The notes under the pieces were generated by a model that was given only the letters and a program-made list of their open reading frames with translations, searched no databases and was not told the origin of the DNA. Positions 35,239-44,175 of a stretch of 64,000 nt of DNA are shown here, one piece after another. Numbering within the stretch: position 1 is the first letter of the stretch; every line of letters starts with the position of its first letter. The DNA is from CAVWNR01 sp963756525 (GTDB taxonomy: Bacteria > Actinomycetota > Actinomycetes > Mycobacteriales > Jatrophihabitantaceae): contig CAVWNR010000001.1 of assembly GCA_963756525.1 (NCBI GenBank), forward strand, positions 806,001 to 870,000, in the 5' to 3' direction. The position numbers and the translations under genes are program-made.

Positions 35239-35705
35239 GTCGAACGCTCCGGGATGGGCGCCTCCAGTAGCTGCCGGGCCTCTGCCAGGAACGAGTCACG
35301 CGCCGCCTCGAACGCCCTCATCGTCGACTCCTCGTCCAGCGCCGTCTCGGCGAGCGCGGTCAACGCGTCACGGACCCGGTCGTACGCCGCCACGACCGGG
35401 TGATTCGCGGGAAGGCGGAGGACGAGTCGCTCCCGCATTGGGTAGACGGAGGCGCTCCACTCGACCGCCTCGCGATGCCCCGGGGCGCCCGGCGCTGTCA
35501 GGTGGCGCACCATGCGGGGGCCGGCCGAGAGCAGCACGGCGGCTTCGTCGAGCACACCCCGCAGCTCGTCGCGGCGTCGCCGGGCGGTGTCGCGCGCGAA
35601 CTTCCGCGCGTCGCTTACGTGGCTCACCAAGCTGGTGATGACGGGCCCGAGGACCCCGGACACGACGATGCCCGTGACGGCCACGGTCACCGCGGTGGAG
35701 TCCAT
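35235..35705 (-). CDS. Small protein with N-terminal membrane helix
   Basis: 156 aa. VTVAVTGIVVSGVLGPVITSLV is one hydrophobic helix. It is followed by a basic segment (RKFARDTARRRRDELRGVL) and helices rich in Ala, Glu and Arg. The layout suggests a bitopic membrane protein with a cytoplasmic coiled part. No family recognised. Co-transcribed with the NdpA-like gene. Confidence 0.6.
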   Translation of the reverse strand: MDSTAVTVAVTGIVVSGVLGPVITSLVSHVSDARKFARDTARRRRDELRGVLDEAAVLLSAGPRMVRHLTAPGAPGHREAVEWSASVYPMRERLVLRLPANHPVVAAYDRVRDALTALAETALDEESTMRAFEAARDSFLAEARQLLEAPIPERST

Positions 35706-35882
35706 GGCCGAAGTATCGACCGGATCGGCCTGCGTGCCGCGCGGGCGCGCCCAATCCCAAACAGCGGCGGGAGAAGTGAGGACGCCAGCTCACCGCGAAC
35801 GAGGCGCATGTCTGGCTGGGAGTGAACCCACCGCGGCAGGCACATGCGCGAATAGGGTGGAGGCGACGGCAGGGGGCGATCG

Positions 35883-36149
35883 ATGCGCGGCGACAGCGTG
35901 GAGATCGTGATCGACGTGGGCGGTACGGCGCGCACCTACGAGATCACGGCAACCCGGGCCGGTCGCCGCGTCGAGGTGAGCCAGGCCCGCGGCGGCGTGG
36001 TGGAGGTCGCCGAACTCACCCGCGGCGGCACGCCGGTGCGCACCGCCCGGTTCATGAGCGCTCGGGTGCTGGCGATCGTCGAACACCCCGCCGACGAGCG
36101 CGCCGCCACGGGAGGTCAGGCCGCGGAGTCGACGGGCAGCTCCGGCTGA
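35883..36149 (+). CDS. Small conserved-looking protein of unknown function
   Basis: 88 aa. SVEIVIDVGGTARTYEITATRAGRRVEVS and ARFMSARVLAIVEH suggest a small beta-rich fold. AGGGGGCG lies before the ATG. It ends 11 bp from the convergent deaminase gene. No family recognised. Confidence 0.6.
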   Translation: MRGDSVEIVIDVGGTARTYEITATRAGRRVEVSQARGGVVEVAELTRGGTPVRTARFMSARVLAIVEHPADERAATGGQAAESTGSSG

Positions 36150-36160
36150 AGAGCTCTAAC

Positions 36161-37540
36161 TCAGGCGACCCCGGCGCGGCGCGCGAGTTCGCGGGCGGCC
36201 GAACGCGCGTCGGCGGCGAGCGCGGCGACGTCGGCGGTGCGCAGCTCGTCGTCCTCGATCAGCGTCCGGCCGCCGACGAGCAGCAACCGCAGCGGAGCGG
36301 GCGGTCCGAACACAAGAGCGCAGAGCGGATCGGCGATGTCGGCATGGCCCAGGCCGTCGAGCCGCCACAGTGCGATGTCGGCGAGCTTTCCTGTCTCCAG
36401 CGACCCGATCTCGTCCTGGCGACCAAGGCAGCGGGCGCCGCCCATCGTGGCGACCCGAAGCGCCTGCCGCGCGGTGAGCGCCTGCGGGCCGCGCCGGCAG
36501 CGTGCCACGAGCAGCGCCTGGTGCAGCTCCTGCGCCAGGCCGCCGTGCTCGTTGGAGGCGACCCCGTCGACGCCGAGGCCGACCGGGGCGCCGGCGGCGA
36601 GCAGCTCGGGCACCGGCGCTATCCCCGAGCCGAGGCGGCCGTTCGAGCTCGGGCAGTGCGCCGTTCCGGTGCCGGTGGCGGCGAACTTTGCGATGTCGGA
36701 GTCGTCCAGGTGCACGCAGTGCGCGAGCCAGACGTCGTCGCCGAGCCAGCCGAGGCTGTCCACGTAGTCGACCGGGCGGCAGCCGTACTTCTCGACGCAG
36801 AAGTCTTCCTCGTCGAGTGTCTCGGCGAGGTGCGTGTGCAGCCGGACGCCGAGCCGGCGGGCCAGTTCGGCGGACTCGCGCATGAGCTCACCGGTGACCG
36901 TGAACGGCGAGCACGGCGCGAGCGCGACGCGAAGCATCGAGTCCGGACTCGGGTCGTGGTAGGTGGCCACGGCCTGCTCGGACGCGGCCAGGATGGCGTC
37001 GCGGTCCTCGACGACGTGGTCGGGCGGTAGGCCGCCATGGGACCAGCCCAGATCCATCGAGCCGCGGCACGGATGGAAGCGCAGCCCGATCCGCTGCGCT
37101 GCCTCGACCTCGGCGGCAAAGACGTCGCCCCCGCCGCTGGGGAACAGGTAGTGGTGGTCGGTGCTCGTCGTGCAGCCGGAGAGTGCCAGGGCGGCGAGCG
37201 CGGCGCTGGCCGCGTGATGCTCCAGCTTGTCGTCGAGCTCGCCCCACACCGGGTACAGCGTGGTGAGCCACTCGAACAGCGTGCCGTCCTGCGCGTACCC
37301 CCGGGTGATCCACTGGTACAGGTGGTGGTGGGTGTTCACCAGCCCAGGCGTGGCGAGGCATCCGGAGGCGTCGACGCGCCGCGCGCCGTCGATCTCCGGC
37401 GCTCGGCCGGCGCCGACGTCGGCGATCCGGCCGTCGCGCACCGTGATGTAGCCGTCGGCGAACTCACGGTCGTCGCCGTCGACGGTGGCGACCGCGCACC
37501 CCTCGATGACCAGTGTCTCGCCCGGCGCGGGCGAGCTCAT
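36161..37540 (-). CDS. 8-oxoguanine deaminase / guanine deaminase-type amidohydrolase
   Basis: 459 aa zinc amidohydrolase. The metal site is in LVNTHHHLYQWITRGYAQ, with later ligands in LHTHLAETLDEE, LAHCVHLDD and LGVDGVASNE. The stretch LFEWLTTLYPVWGEL is characteristic of the 8-oxoguanine deaminase subgroup. The product would be urate from 8-oxoguanine or xanthine from guanine; either feeds this locus. ATG 37540 overlaps the iron-sulfur subunit stop by 4 bp (ATGA). It is last in the minus-strand operon beginning with the permease at 40417. Confidence 0.85.
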   Translation of the reverse strand: MSSPAPGETLVIEGCAVATVDGDDREFADGYITVRDGRIADVGAGRAPEIDGARRVDASGCLATPGLVNTHHHLYQWITRGYAQDGTLFEWLTTLYPVWGELDDKLEHHAASAALAALALSGCTTSTDHHYLFPSGGGDVFAAEVEAAQRIGLRFHPCRGSMDLGWSHGGLPPDHVVEDRDAILAASEQAVATYHDPSPDSMLRVALAPCSPFTVTGELMRESAELARRLGVRLHTHLAETLDEEDFCVEKYGCRPVDYVDSLGWLGDDVWLAHCVHLDDSDIAKFAATGTGTAHCPSSNGRLGSGIAPVPELLAAGAPVGLGVDGVASNEHGGLAQELHQALLVARCRRGPQALTARQALRVATMGGARCLGRQDEIGSLETGKLADIALWRLDGLGHADIADPLCALVFGPPAPLRLLLVGGRTLIEDDELRTADVAALAADARSAARELARRAGVA

Positions 37541-38028
37541 CCGGTCGCCGTCATCTGCTCGGCGGCGCGGTGCACCGCCGCGATGATGTTCTCGTAGCCC
37601 GTGCACCGGCACAGGTTCCCCGCGAGCGCCTCACGGATCTCGGCGTCGGCCGGGTCAGGGTTGCGCGCGAGCAGGTCATGCGCGGCCACGATCAGCCCCG
37701 GGGTGCAGAAGCCGCACTGCACGGCGCCGGCGTCGAGGAATGCCCGCTGCACCGGGTGCAGCTGCTCCGGGTCGCTGGCCGCTTCGCGGCTCGCCAATCC
37801 CTCGACCGTCGTTACCGAGCGGCCCTGTGCCTGGCCCGCGGCGACCAGGCAGGCGCAGACCAACGTGCCGTCCAGGTAGACCGAGCAGGAGCCGCATTCC
37901 CCCTGCTCGCACGCGTTCTTCGTGCCCGGCAGGCCGAGGCGTTCACGCAGGACGTACAGCAGGCTCTCGCCTTCCCACACGTCGTCCGCCTCTCGGGCGG
38001 TGCCGTTGACTTCGAAGGTGATTCTCAT
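37537..38028 (-). CDS. Xanthine dehydrogenase, [2Fe-2S] subunit
   Basis: 163 aa. N-terminal cluster ligands are in KNACEQGECGSCSVYLDG with the last in LVCACLVA. The second cluster is VQCGFCTPGLI with GNLCRCTGYENI. It transfers electrons from the Mo subunit (40575-42944) to the FAD subunit just upstream. The stop overlaps the deaminase ATG, and its own ATG overlaps the FAD subunit stop. Unlike the CoxS at 3535 it begins with the compact MRITFEVNGTAREAD. Confidence 0.93.
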   Translation of the reverse strand: MRITFEVNGTAREADDVWEGESLLYVLRERLGLPGTKNACEQGECGSCSVYLDGTLVCACLVAAGQAQGRSVTTVEGLASREAASDPEQLHPVQRAFLDAGAVQCGFCTPGLIVAAHDLLARNPDPADAEIREALAGNLCRCTGYENIIAAVHRAAEQMTATG

Positions 38029-38894
38029 GCCGCACTCCGATATTCGTTCCAGGCCCAGGTGAGGGTGCGTCGCGCCAGCACGGCGACGGCGTGCCGGCGG
38101 TACTGTGCGGTGCCGCGCACGTCGTCGATGGGCCGTGCCTGCTGCCCGGCGAGGTCGCCGAACTGCCGCACGACGTCGGCGTCCAGCTCGGCGCGGGAAT
38201 CCCACAGTTCGCGCTCGGTGAGCTGCTGCTGCAGGAAGCGCTCCGCGTCGGCGGCCGGCAATGGCGTCGGCCCGGCGGAGCCGATGCACGTCCCGACCTC
38301 GCGCCGCCCGCCGTGCAGGCACAGCGCGAACGAGCAGACGGCGATGACCATCGCGTTTCGCGTGCCCACCTTGGCGAACTGCTGCGGCGCGTCGGCCACC
38401 GGCACGCGGACCGCGCGGATCAGCTCGTCGGGAGCTAGGACGTTGCGCTTGACGCCGGCGAAGAACTGCCGCACCGGGATCTCCCGCTCGCCCCGCACCG
38501 ATGCGACCTCGACGACGGCGTCGGCGGCGGCGAGCGGAGGCAGGCCGTCGCCGGCGGGGGAGCAGGTGCCCAGATTGCCGCCGAGCGTGCCGCGGTTGCG
38601 GATCTGCGGCGAGCCGACCGTCCGCGAGGCGATCGCCAGCCCCGGCACGAGGTGGCCGATCTCGTCGATGATCCGGGTATACGGCACTGACGCGCCGATC
38701 CGCACCGCGCTGTCGGTCGCCCGCCACTCGGCGAGCTCGGCGACCGGGTTGAGGTCGAGCAGGGCACTCGGCCGGCGCCGGTCGAAGTTCAGCTCGACGA
38801 GCAGGTCGGTGCCGCCCGCGATGGGCACGGCGTCGGGCCGTTCGGCGCGGATCCGCAGCGCTTCGGGCCAGCTGCGCGCGTAGAGGAAGTCCAT
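38025..38894 (-). CDS. Xanthine dehydrogenase, FAD-binding subunit
   Basis: 289 aa. FAD-binding motifs are PIAGGTDLLVEL (about 25-36) and RNRGTLGGNLGTCSPAGDGLP (about 100-120), plus VKRNVLAPDELI. ATG 38894 is preferred to ATG 38903 because GGGAGG directly abuts the first ATG and stands 9 bp before the second. It overlaps the permease 3' end region or abuts it closely. Together with the 2Fe-2S and Mo subunits it makes a three-chain xanthine dehydrogenase, split between two divergent operons. Confidence 0.92.
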   Translation of the reverse strand: MDFLYARSWPEALRIRAERPDAVPIAGGTDLLVELNFDRRRPSALLDLNPVAELAEWRATDSAVRIGASVPYTRIIDEIGHLVPGLAIASRTVGSPQIRNRGTLGGNLGTCSPAGDGLPPLAAADAVVEVASVRGEREIPVRQFFAGVKRNVLAPDELIRAVRVPVADAPQQFAKVGTRNAMVIAVCSFALCLHGGRREVGTCIGSAGPTPLPAADAERFLQQQLTERELWDSRAELDADVVRQFGDLAGQQARPIDDVRGTAQYRRHAVAVLARRTLTWAWNEYRSAA

Positions 38895-38899
38895 GGCCG

Positions 38900-40417
38900 T
38901 CATCCTCCCGGTGACTCGCTACCGCCGACGCCCGGGCGTCCCACGGCGCGCCCGGCGCCGGGCGGGTGCACACCCTCGTCCACGGTCGGGTGCAGCGCAC
39001 CGTCGGATTCGAGTTCCACGTCCGAGGAGACGGCGCCGGCCTCGACCGCGGTCTCGACCGCGCCACCGTACACCGGCTCGGAGGGCCGCACCCAGTGGTT
39101 GAACACCAGGTTCAGCACGAAGACCACGATCACCGTCGAGGTGATGGACGAACCGAAGATGACCTGGAAGTCCGAGGGGAAGTTCTTGTAGATGGTCGGC
39201 GCGACGGCGGGAACCAGACCGACCGCGAGAGAGGTCGCCACGATGAGCAGGTTGTGGTTGCCCTCGAAGTTGACCTTGTGCAGGGTGCGGATGCCGACGG
39301 CGGTCACCATCGCGAACATCACCGTCGCCGCGCCGCCGATGACCGGACCCGGCACGTTGGCCACGATCTCGCCGAACTTCGGCACCAGCCCCAGGATGAT
39401 CAGCACCACGCCGGTGACGGTGACCACCCACCGGCTGCGCACCCGGGTCAGGCTGACCAACCCCACGTTCTCGGCGAAGGCGGTGTCCGGGAACGAGTTC
39501 ATGAACCCGGCGAGCAGGCCGGACAGACCGTCGGTGGCCAGGCCGCGGGCCAGGTCGTTCGGGGTCAGCTCCTTGCCGCAGATCTCCGCGACGGCCAGCA
39601 TGTCCGCGGTCGACTCGGTGTAGGTCACCAGCATCACGATGCACATCGTGATGATCGCGGCGATCTTGAACGTCGGGTGGCCGAAGTGGAACGGCTCGGT
39701 GATGCCGACCCACTTCGCCCCCTTCACCGAGTCGAAGTGCAGCAGGTCCATCGGCCAGGCGATCAGCGTGCCGATGACGATGCTCAGCAGCACCGAGATC
39801 TGCCCGATGAACCCGCGGAACGCGCGGGTGATCACCACGATGAGCAGGATCACCAGGCCGGCCAGGGCGACGTGTGAGATCTGCCCGTAGTTCGGCGCGT
39901 TCGGATCGTTCCCGGCGATCAGGCCCACGTCCGCGCCGATCAGCGACAGGCCGATCACGCAGATGACCGTCCCGGCGACCAGCGGCGGGAAGAACCGGAC
40001 GAAGCTGGCGAACGGCTTGGCGATGATCAGCCCGAACACACCGGAGATCAGCATCGCGCCGTAGACCGCCTGGATGCCGTACTTCTGCGCGATGATGATC
40101 ATCGGGTTGAGCACGGTGAACGTCGCGCCGGCCACGATCGGCAGCCGGACGCCGAGGATCTTGTGGATGCCGACAGTCTGGATCACCGTGGCGATGCCGG
40201 AGACAAGCAGGTCGGCGTTGACGAGCAGGGCAATCGTCGAGGTCGGCAGCTTCAGCGCGCCACCGACGATCAGCGGCACCGCCACCGCGCCGGCGTACAT
40301 GATGAACAGGTGCTGCAGGCCGAGGATGACCAGCCTCGGCGCGGGGAGCACCTCGTCTACCGGGTGCACGGAGCGGCGCGGACGTTCGAGCGTGGCGTTC
40401 GGGGGTCCCATCGACAT
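38900..40417 (-). CDS. NCS2-family xanthine/uracil permease
   Basis: 505 aa membrane transporter that imports purine bases with a cation. About 12-14 hydrophobic segments are visible (YAGAVAVPLIVGGAL, IVAGATFTVLNPMIII, LVAGTVICVIGLSLIGADV). Signature motifs include VTYTESTADMLAVAEICGKE, then NSFPDTAFAENVGLVSLTRV. The latter has the N-S-F-P-x-T pattern of xanthine/urate transporters. It leads the minus operon permease-FAD-FeS-deaminase and shares an intergenic region with the divergent Mo subunit gene. Its C-terminus is low-complexity and Gly/Val-rich. Confidence 0.92.
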   Translation of the reverse strand: MSMGPPNATLERPRRSVHPVDEVLPAPRLVILGLQHLFIMYAGAVAVPLIVGGALKLPTSTIALLVNADLLVSGIATVIQTVGIHKILGVRLPIVAGATFTVLNPMIIIAQKYGIQAVYGAMLISGVFGLIIAKPFASFVRFFPPLVAGTVICVIGLSLIGADVGLIAGNDPNAPNYGQISHVALAGLVILLIVVITRAFRGFIGQISVLLSIVIGTLIAWPMDLLHFDSVKGAKWVGITEPFHFGHPTFKIAAIITMCIVMLVTYTESTADMLAVAEICGKELTPNDLARGLATDGLSGLLAGFMNSFPDTAFAENVGLVSLTRVRSRWVVTVTGVVLIILGLVPKFGEIVANVPGPVIGGAATVMFAMVTAVGIRTLHKVNFEGNHNLLIVATSLAVGLVPAVAPTIYKNFPSDFQVIFGSSITSTVIVVFVLNLVFNHWVRPSEPVYGGAVETAVEAGAVSSDVELESDGALHPTVDEGVHPPGAGRAVGRPGVGGSESPGG

Positions 40418-40453
40418 GTCGTGTCTCCTGCCGGACGGATGGCGGTCGATCCC

Positions 40454-40496
40454 TTGACTATTTCGCTTCGCGAAAGCTAAATTTCGCTGGCAGAGA
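40454..40496 (+). promoter_or_regulatory. Divergent permease/xdh promoter with IclR-type operator
   Basis: TTGACT (40454-40459), 18 bp, TAAATT (40478-40483) forms a plus-strand promoter for the Mo subunit. The perfect palindrome TTTCGCTTCGCGAAA (40461-40475) fills the space between -35 and -10. A second, weaker half-palindromic box TTTCGCTGGCAGAGA starts at 40482. Related paired boxes occur at 50265 and 53230, and GAAGCTAAAT/AAAGCTAAAT follows the first box here and at 50265. I infer repression by the IclR regulator at 53316. Confidence 0.6.
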
Positions 40497-40574
40497 AGAT
40501 AGCCAGGTCCCACCGCCCGCGTCAATGGCTGGACGCGATGAAGTATCCGACCGTCGACCACCCGAGGAGGCCGC

Positions 40575-42944
40575 ATGACCACTCCGACCAAGTCCCCGAC
40601 CGGCGCGCCGCGCGATCTGGCCTCCCCGCCGGGCGGCGGGATCGGGGACTCGCCGCTGCGTCCGGACGGCACCGCCAAGGTGATGGGCGAGTTCGCCTAC
40701 GGCAGCGACATGTGGATGGACGACATGATCTGGGGTGCCACGCTGCGCAGCCCGCACCCGTTCGCGCGGATCATTTCTATCGACATCACCGACGCGCTGG
40801 CGATGCCCGGCGTGTACGCCGTGCTCACCGCCGACGACGTGCCGGGGGAGAACCTCTACGGCCTCGAGCTCGCCGACCAGCCGGTGCTGGCGCAGGACGT
40901 CGTGCGCTACCAGGGCGAGCCGATCGCACTTGTTGCCGCGGACCATCCGGAGATCGCCCGGCAGGCGGCCAAGCGGATCCGCGTCGACTTCGAGGTGTAC
41001 GAGCCGGTTACCGACTCGCGTGCCGCGCTCGGACACCCGAACTGGAACCAGATCCACGACACCGACGCACTGGTCACCGAGCTGTCCCGCGAGAGCGCCA
41101 ACCTGCACCCGAACGGGAACCTGGTCCGCCACCTCAAGATCCGCTACGGCGAACCCAACGCGCAGGCTGACGTCGTCGTCATCGGCGAGTACGAGGTCGG
41201 CATGCAGGACCAGGCGTTCCTCGGGCCGGAGGCTGGGCTGGCCGTTCCGGCCGAGGACGGCGGCGTCGAGCTCTACGTCGCGACGCAGTGGCTGCACGTG
41301 GACCAGAGGCAGATCTGCGCAGCGCTTGGTCTGCCGAAGGAGTTGGTTCGGCTAACCCTGGCCGGGGTCGGCGGCGCGTTCGGCGGTCGCGAGGACCTCT
41401 CGATGCACGTGCACGCCTGCCTGCTGGCGCTGCACACCGGCAAGCCGGTGAAGATGGTCTACAACCGTGAGGAGTCGTTCTTCGGCCACGTGCACCGGCA
41501 TCCGGCCCACCTGCGCTACGAGCACGGCGCCAATCGCGACGGCAAGCTGGTCTACGTCAATGCCGAGATCTACCTCGACGGCGGCGCGTACGCCTCGAGC
41601 ACCCCGGCCGTCGTGGGCAACGCCGGCACGATGGGCCTCGGCCCGTACGTCGTGCCCAACGCGCGCGTGGACTGCTACGGGGTCTACACGAACAATCCGC
41701 CGTGCGGCGCGATGCGCGGCTTCGGCTCGGTGCAGGCGGCGTATGCGGTCGAGGCGCAGATGGACCGTTTGGCGGCCGAGTTGGGCATGGATCCGGTCGA
41801 CTTGCGGTGCCTGAACGCGTTCGAGGAGGGCTCCGAGGTGCCCACCGGGCAGGTCATCGACAGCCCCGCACCGGTGGCCGAGCTGCTCCGCCGGGTGCAG
41901 GCGATGCCGATGCCCGCCGAGCCGGAGGGCGACGTGCTCCGCGACGTCCGCGAGCTGCCCGGCGGCGCCTCGAACACCAGCCACGGTGAGGGCGTCGTCC
42001 GCGGAGTGGGCTATGCCGTCGCCTACAAGAACGTCGCGTTCTCCGAAGGCTTCGACGACTACGCGACGGCGCGGGTCCGGCTCGAGGTCGTCGGCGGCCA
42101 GCCGACGGCCACCGTGCACACGGCGTCGGCGGAGGTCGGCCAGGGGCTGGTCACCGTCGAGCAGCAGATCTGCCGCACAGAGCTCGGTGTCGCGCAGGTC
42201 GTCGTCCATCCCAAGGACACGACGGTCGGCTCGGGCGGTTCGACGTCGGCGTCGCGGCAGACCTACGTCACCGGCGGCGCGGTGAAGGCGGCCTGCGAGC
42301 GGGTCCGCGACCGGGTCCTGGCCCGCGTGGACGGCCACGGCCGCGACGGGCTCCGGCTCGTCGACGGCAACGTGGTGGCGGAGACCGGCGAGGTCGTCGC
42401 CTCGCTCGCCGACCTGCTCGGCGCCGACTCGGTGGAGGAGACGGCCGAGTGGCGGCACCGGCCTACCCGCCCGATCGATCCGGAGACCGGCCGCGGGTTT
42501 GCCCATGTGCAGTACGCCTTCGCGGCGCACCGGGCCGTGGTCGACGTCGACCGTGACCTGGGTCTGGTCAAGGTGATCGAGCTCGCCTGCGCGCAGGACG
42601 TCGGCAAAGCGATCAATCCCGACGCGGTGGTCGGCCAGATCCACGGCGGCACCGCCCAGGGCATGGGGCTGGCGCTGATGGAAGAGATCGTGATCAAGGA
42701 CGGCCGGATCCGGAACCCTTCGTTCACCGACTACCTGATCCCGACCATCCTCGACATGCCGCCGATGCAGGTGGAAGTGCTCGAGTATGCCGACCCGAAC
42801 GCCCCCTACGGGGTGCGCGGCGTGGGGGAGCCGCCGACCATCTCCTCCGGCCCGGCGGTGCTCTCGGCGATCCGCGCGGCCACCGGGTTGGCGCTCACCC
42901 ACGTCCCGATCCGTCCGGAGCACATCGCCGGCGCCGCACAGTGA
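40575..42944 (+). CDS. Xanthine dehydrogenase, molybdenum-binding subunit
   Basis: 789 aa catalytic subunit that hydroxylates hypoxanthine and xanthine to urate. Moco-binding stretches seen: LAGVGGAFGGREDLSMHVHACLLA, GAMRGFGSVQAAYAVEAQMDRLA (the AMRGFG loop that in CO dehydrogenase is replaced by AYxCSFR), ASAEVGQGLVTVEQQ and GVRGVGEPPTISSGPAVLSAI. The final motif holds the catalytic glutamate. A 30-residue N-terminal extension precedes LRPDGTAKVMGEFAYGSDM. It is transcribed divergently from the permease-FAD-FeS operon. Confidence 0.93.
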   Translation: MTTPTKSPTGAPRDLASPPGGGIGDSPLRPDGTAKVMGEFAYGSDMWMDDMIWGATLRSPHPFARIISIDITDALAMPGVYAVLTADDVPGENLYGLELADQPVLAQDVVRYQGEPIALVAADHPEIARQAAKRIRVDFEVYEPVTDSRAALGHPNWNQIHDTDALVTELSRESANLHPNGNLVRHLKIRYGEPNAQADVVVIGEYEVGMQDQAFLGPEAGLAVPAEDGGVELYVATQWLHVDQRQICAALGLPKELVRLTLAGVGGAFGGREDLSMHVHACLLALHTGKPVKMVYNREESFFGHVHRHPAHLRYEHGANRDGKLVYVNAEIYLDGGAYASSTPAVVGNAGTMGLGPYVVPNARVDCYGVYTNNPPCGAMRGFGSVQAAYAVEAQMDRLAAELGMDPVDLRCLNAFEEGSEVPTGQVIDSPAPVAELLRRVQAMPMPAEPEGDVLRDVRELPGGASNTSHGEGVVRGVGYAVAYKNVAFSEGFDDYATARVRLEVVGGQPTATVHTASAEVGQGLVTVEQQICRTELGVAQVVVHPKDTTVGSGGSTSASRQTYVTGGAVKAACERVRDRVLARVDGHGRDGLRLVDGNVVAETGEVVASLADLLGADSVEETAEWRHRPTRPIDPETGRGFAHVQYAFAAHRAVVDVDRDLGLVKVIELACAQDVGKAINPDAVVGQIHGGTAQGMGLALMEEIVIKDGRIRNPSFTDYLIPTILDMPPMQVEVLEYADPNAPYGVRGVGEPPTISSGPAVLSAIRAATGLALTHVPIRPEHIAGAAQ

Positions 42945-42973
42945 CGGGGACGCCAGACGACAAGTCCGTCGAC

Positions 42974-43010
42974 GATCTTAGGGTTGCGCTGGCTGAGCAA
43001 CCCTAAGATC
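42974..43010. terminator. Perfect 14-bp hairpin between convergent units
   Basis: GATCTTAGGGTTGC (42974-42987) and GCAACCCTAAGATC (42997-43010) are exact inverted copies around a 9-nt loop, after the Mo subunit gene and before the convergent allantoicase end. It has no clear T-run but the position fits a bidirectional terminator. The outer GATCTTAG resembles the hairpin at 50355. Confidence 0.6.
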
Positions 43011-43035
43011 ATCGGCCGTTGGCGAGAATGCCGGC

Positions 43036-43140
43036 ATGACACCGGACAGCCTTCGTGACTTTTTGGTGGCCAGCGCGGGCATGGCAGGCGCGCTCGCGCG
43101 TCGCGAACGCGCCGGCACGCGCGGCACCGACGGCGACTGA
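43036..43140 (+). CDS. 34-aa fragment resembling the start of a small membrane protein
   Basis: MTPDSLRDFLVASAGMAGAL resembles the N-terminus of actinobacterial membrane proteins that continue with a hydrophobic helix, but here it turns into ARRERAGTRGTDGD and stops. Possibly a truncated remnant; expression is uncertain. It lies between the hairpin and the allantoicase 3' end. Confidence 0.3.
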   Translation: MTPDSLRDFLVASAGMAGALARRERAGTRGTDGD

Positions 43141-43146
43141 TCCCCG

Positions 43147-44175
43147 TCAGGATCGCTTCAGCGACTCGGCGTGGTACGGCGGCAGCGAGTCGAGCCACCG
43201 GCGCTCCAGTTCTTTGCGCGCCGTGGCGCTGAGCGTCGCGTGCAGCCGCACCCGGGCGAGCCCGCCGTCGGGATAGACGTCCAGCCTCGCCTGCGTGATC
43301 TCCTCGCCGCTGTCGATCGCAAAGCGGTGCAGCGTGTCGGGCTGGACGCGGGTGCGCGGCAACAGCTCGGCCCAGTCGCCACCGTCCCGGCGCCCGGAGA
43401 GCGCGATCCAGCCGGGCGCGTTGCCGACGAAGTAGCTGGTGTCGATCTCGGCGACGCTGATCGCCGTCGGCAGGGCCAGCTGGAACTCGACGAAGTCGTT
43501 GCCGGTGTCGCGGCGGCGGGCGTTCTCCCAGCCGTCGCCCATGATCCGCGCCCGGCCGGGCATGATCAGATTCACCGGCGAGGAGTAGAACATGTCGGAG
43601 CAGCCGACGACCCGCCCGCCGTTCTCCAGCGCCGCGACGTCGATGCTGGCCGGCAACACACGCGGATCCGGGATCGCCTCGCCGTGCACCCGTAGCCGCG
43701 CCACCCCGCCGTCGGGGTAGATCGAGAGCCGAACATGGGTGTAGCGGTGCGCGGAGCTGACCGGGAACGCGTTCTTGGTGTCGCCGGCGAGGGCTGACCG
43801 CTCGACGATCGTCTCCCACGGCGCGTCGGCCAGCTCGGCGGGCGACGGGTACCCCTCGACGGACACGGCCTCGACGGAGGCTTCCGGCGGGTAGTTTCCC
43901 TTGAACCAGGCGGTGTCGATGACGACTCCGCGGACGACGCCGGGCGAACCCAGGCGGACGATCGCCCAGTCGTTGCCCGGCTCGCGGCGCCGGCGGGTCT
44001 CCCAGCCGTCGTAGATCTTGCCCTTGTGCCCGAAGGACTCCGTGGAGAAGTCGGCGTCGCCGGGCTTGATGAGGTTCTCGCGTTCGGCGAAGAGCTCGTC
44101 GTTGGCGGCGACCACGCTGCCGCCGAGCACCCGCCCGGCGAGATCGGGGAGCGTGCTGAAGTCGTTCTCTGTCAT
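43147..44175 (-). CDS. alc: Allantoicase
   Basis: 342 aa enzyme converting allantoate to ureidoglycolate and urea. It shows the two-fold internal repeat of the family. Repeat 1 has LGGSVVAANDELFAERENLI, KGKIYDGWETRRRREPGNDWAIVRLG and IDTAWFKGNYP. Repeat 2 has VVGCSDMFYSSPVNLIMPG, GDGWENARRRDTGNDFVEFQL and IDTSYFVGNAPG. Each repeat ends with YPDGG(V/L)AR(L/V)R. It is last in the minus operon and overlaps the allantoinase stop by 4 bp. Confidence 0.95.
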   Translation of the reverse strand: MTENDFSTLPDLAGRVLGGSVVAANDELFAERENLIKPGDADFSTESFGHKGKIYDGWETRRRREPGNDWAIVRLGSPGVVRGVVIDTAWFKGNYPPEASVEAVSVEGYPSPAELADAPWETIVERSALAGDTKNAFPVSSAHRYTHVRLSIYPDGGVARLRVHGEAIPDPRVLPASIDVAALENGGRVVGCSDMFYSSPVNLIMPGRARIMGDGWENARRRDTGNDFVEFQLALPTAISVAEIDTSYFVGNAPGWIALSGRRDGGDWAELLPRTRVQPDTLHRFAIDSGEEITQARLDVYPDGGLARVRLHATLSATARKELERRWLDSLPPYHAESLKRS

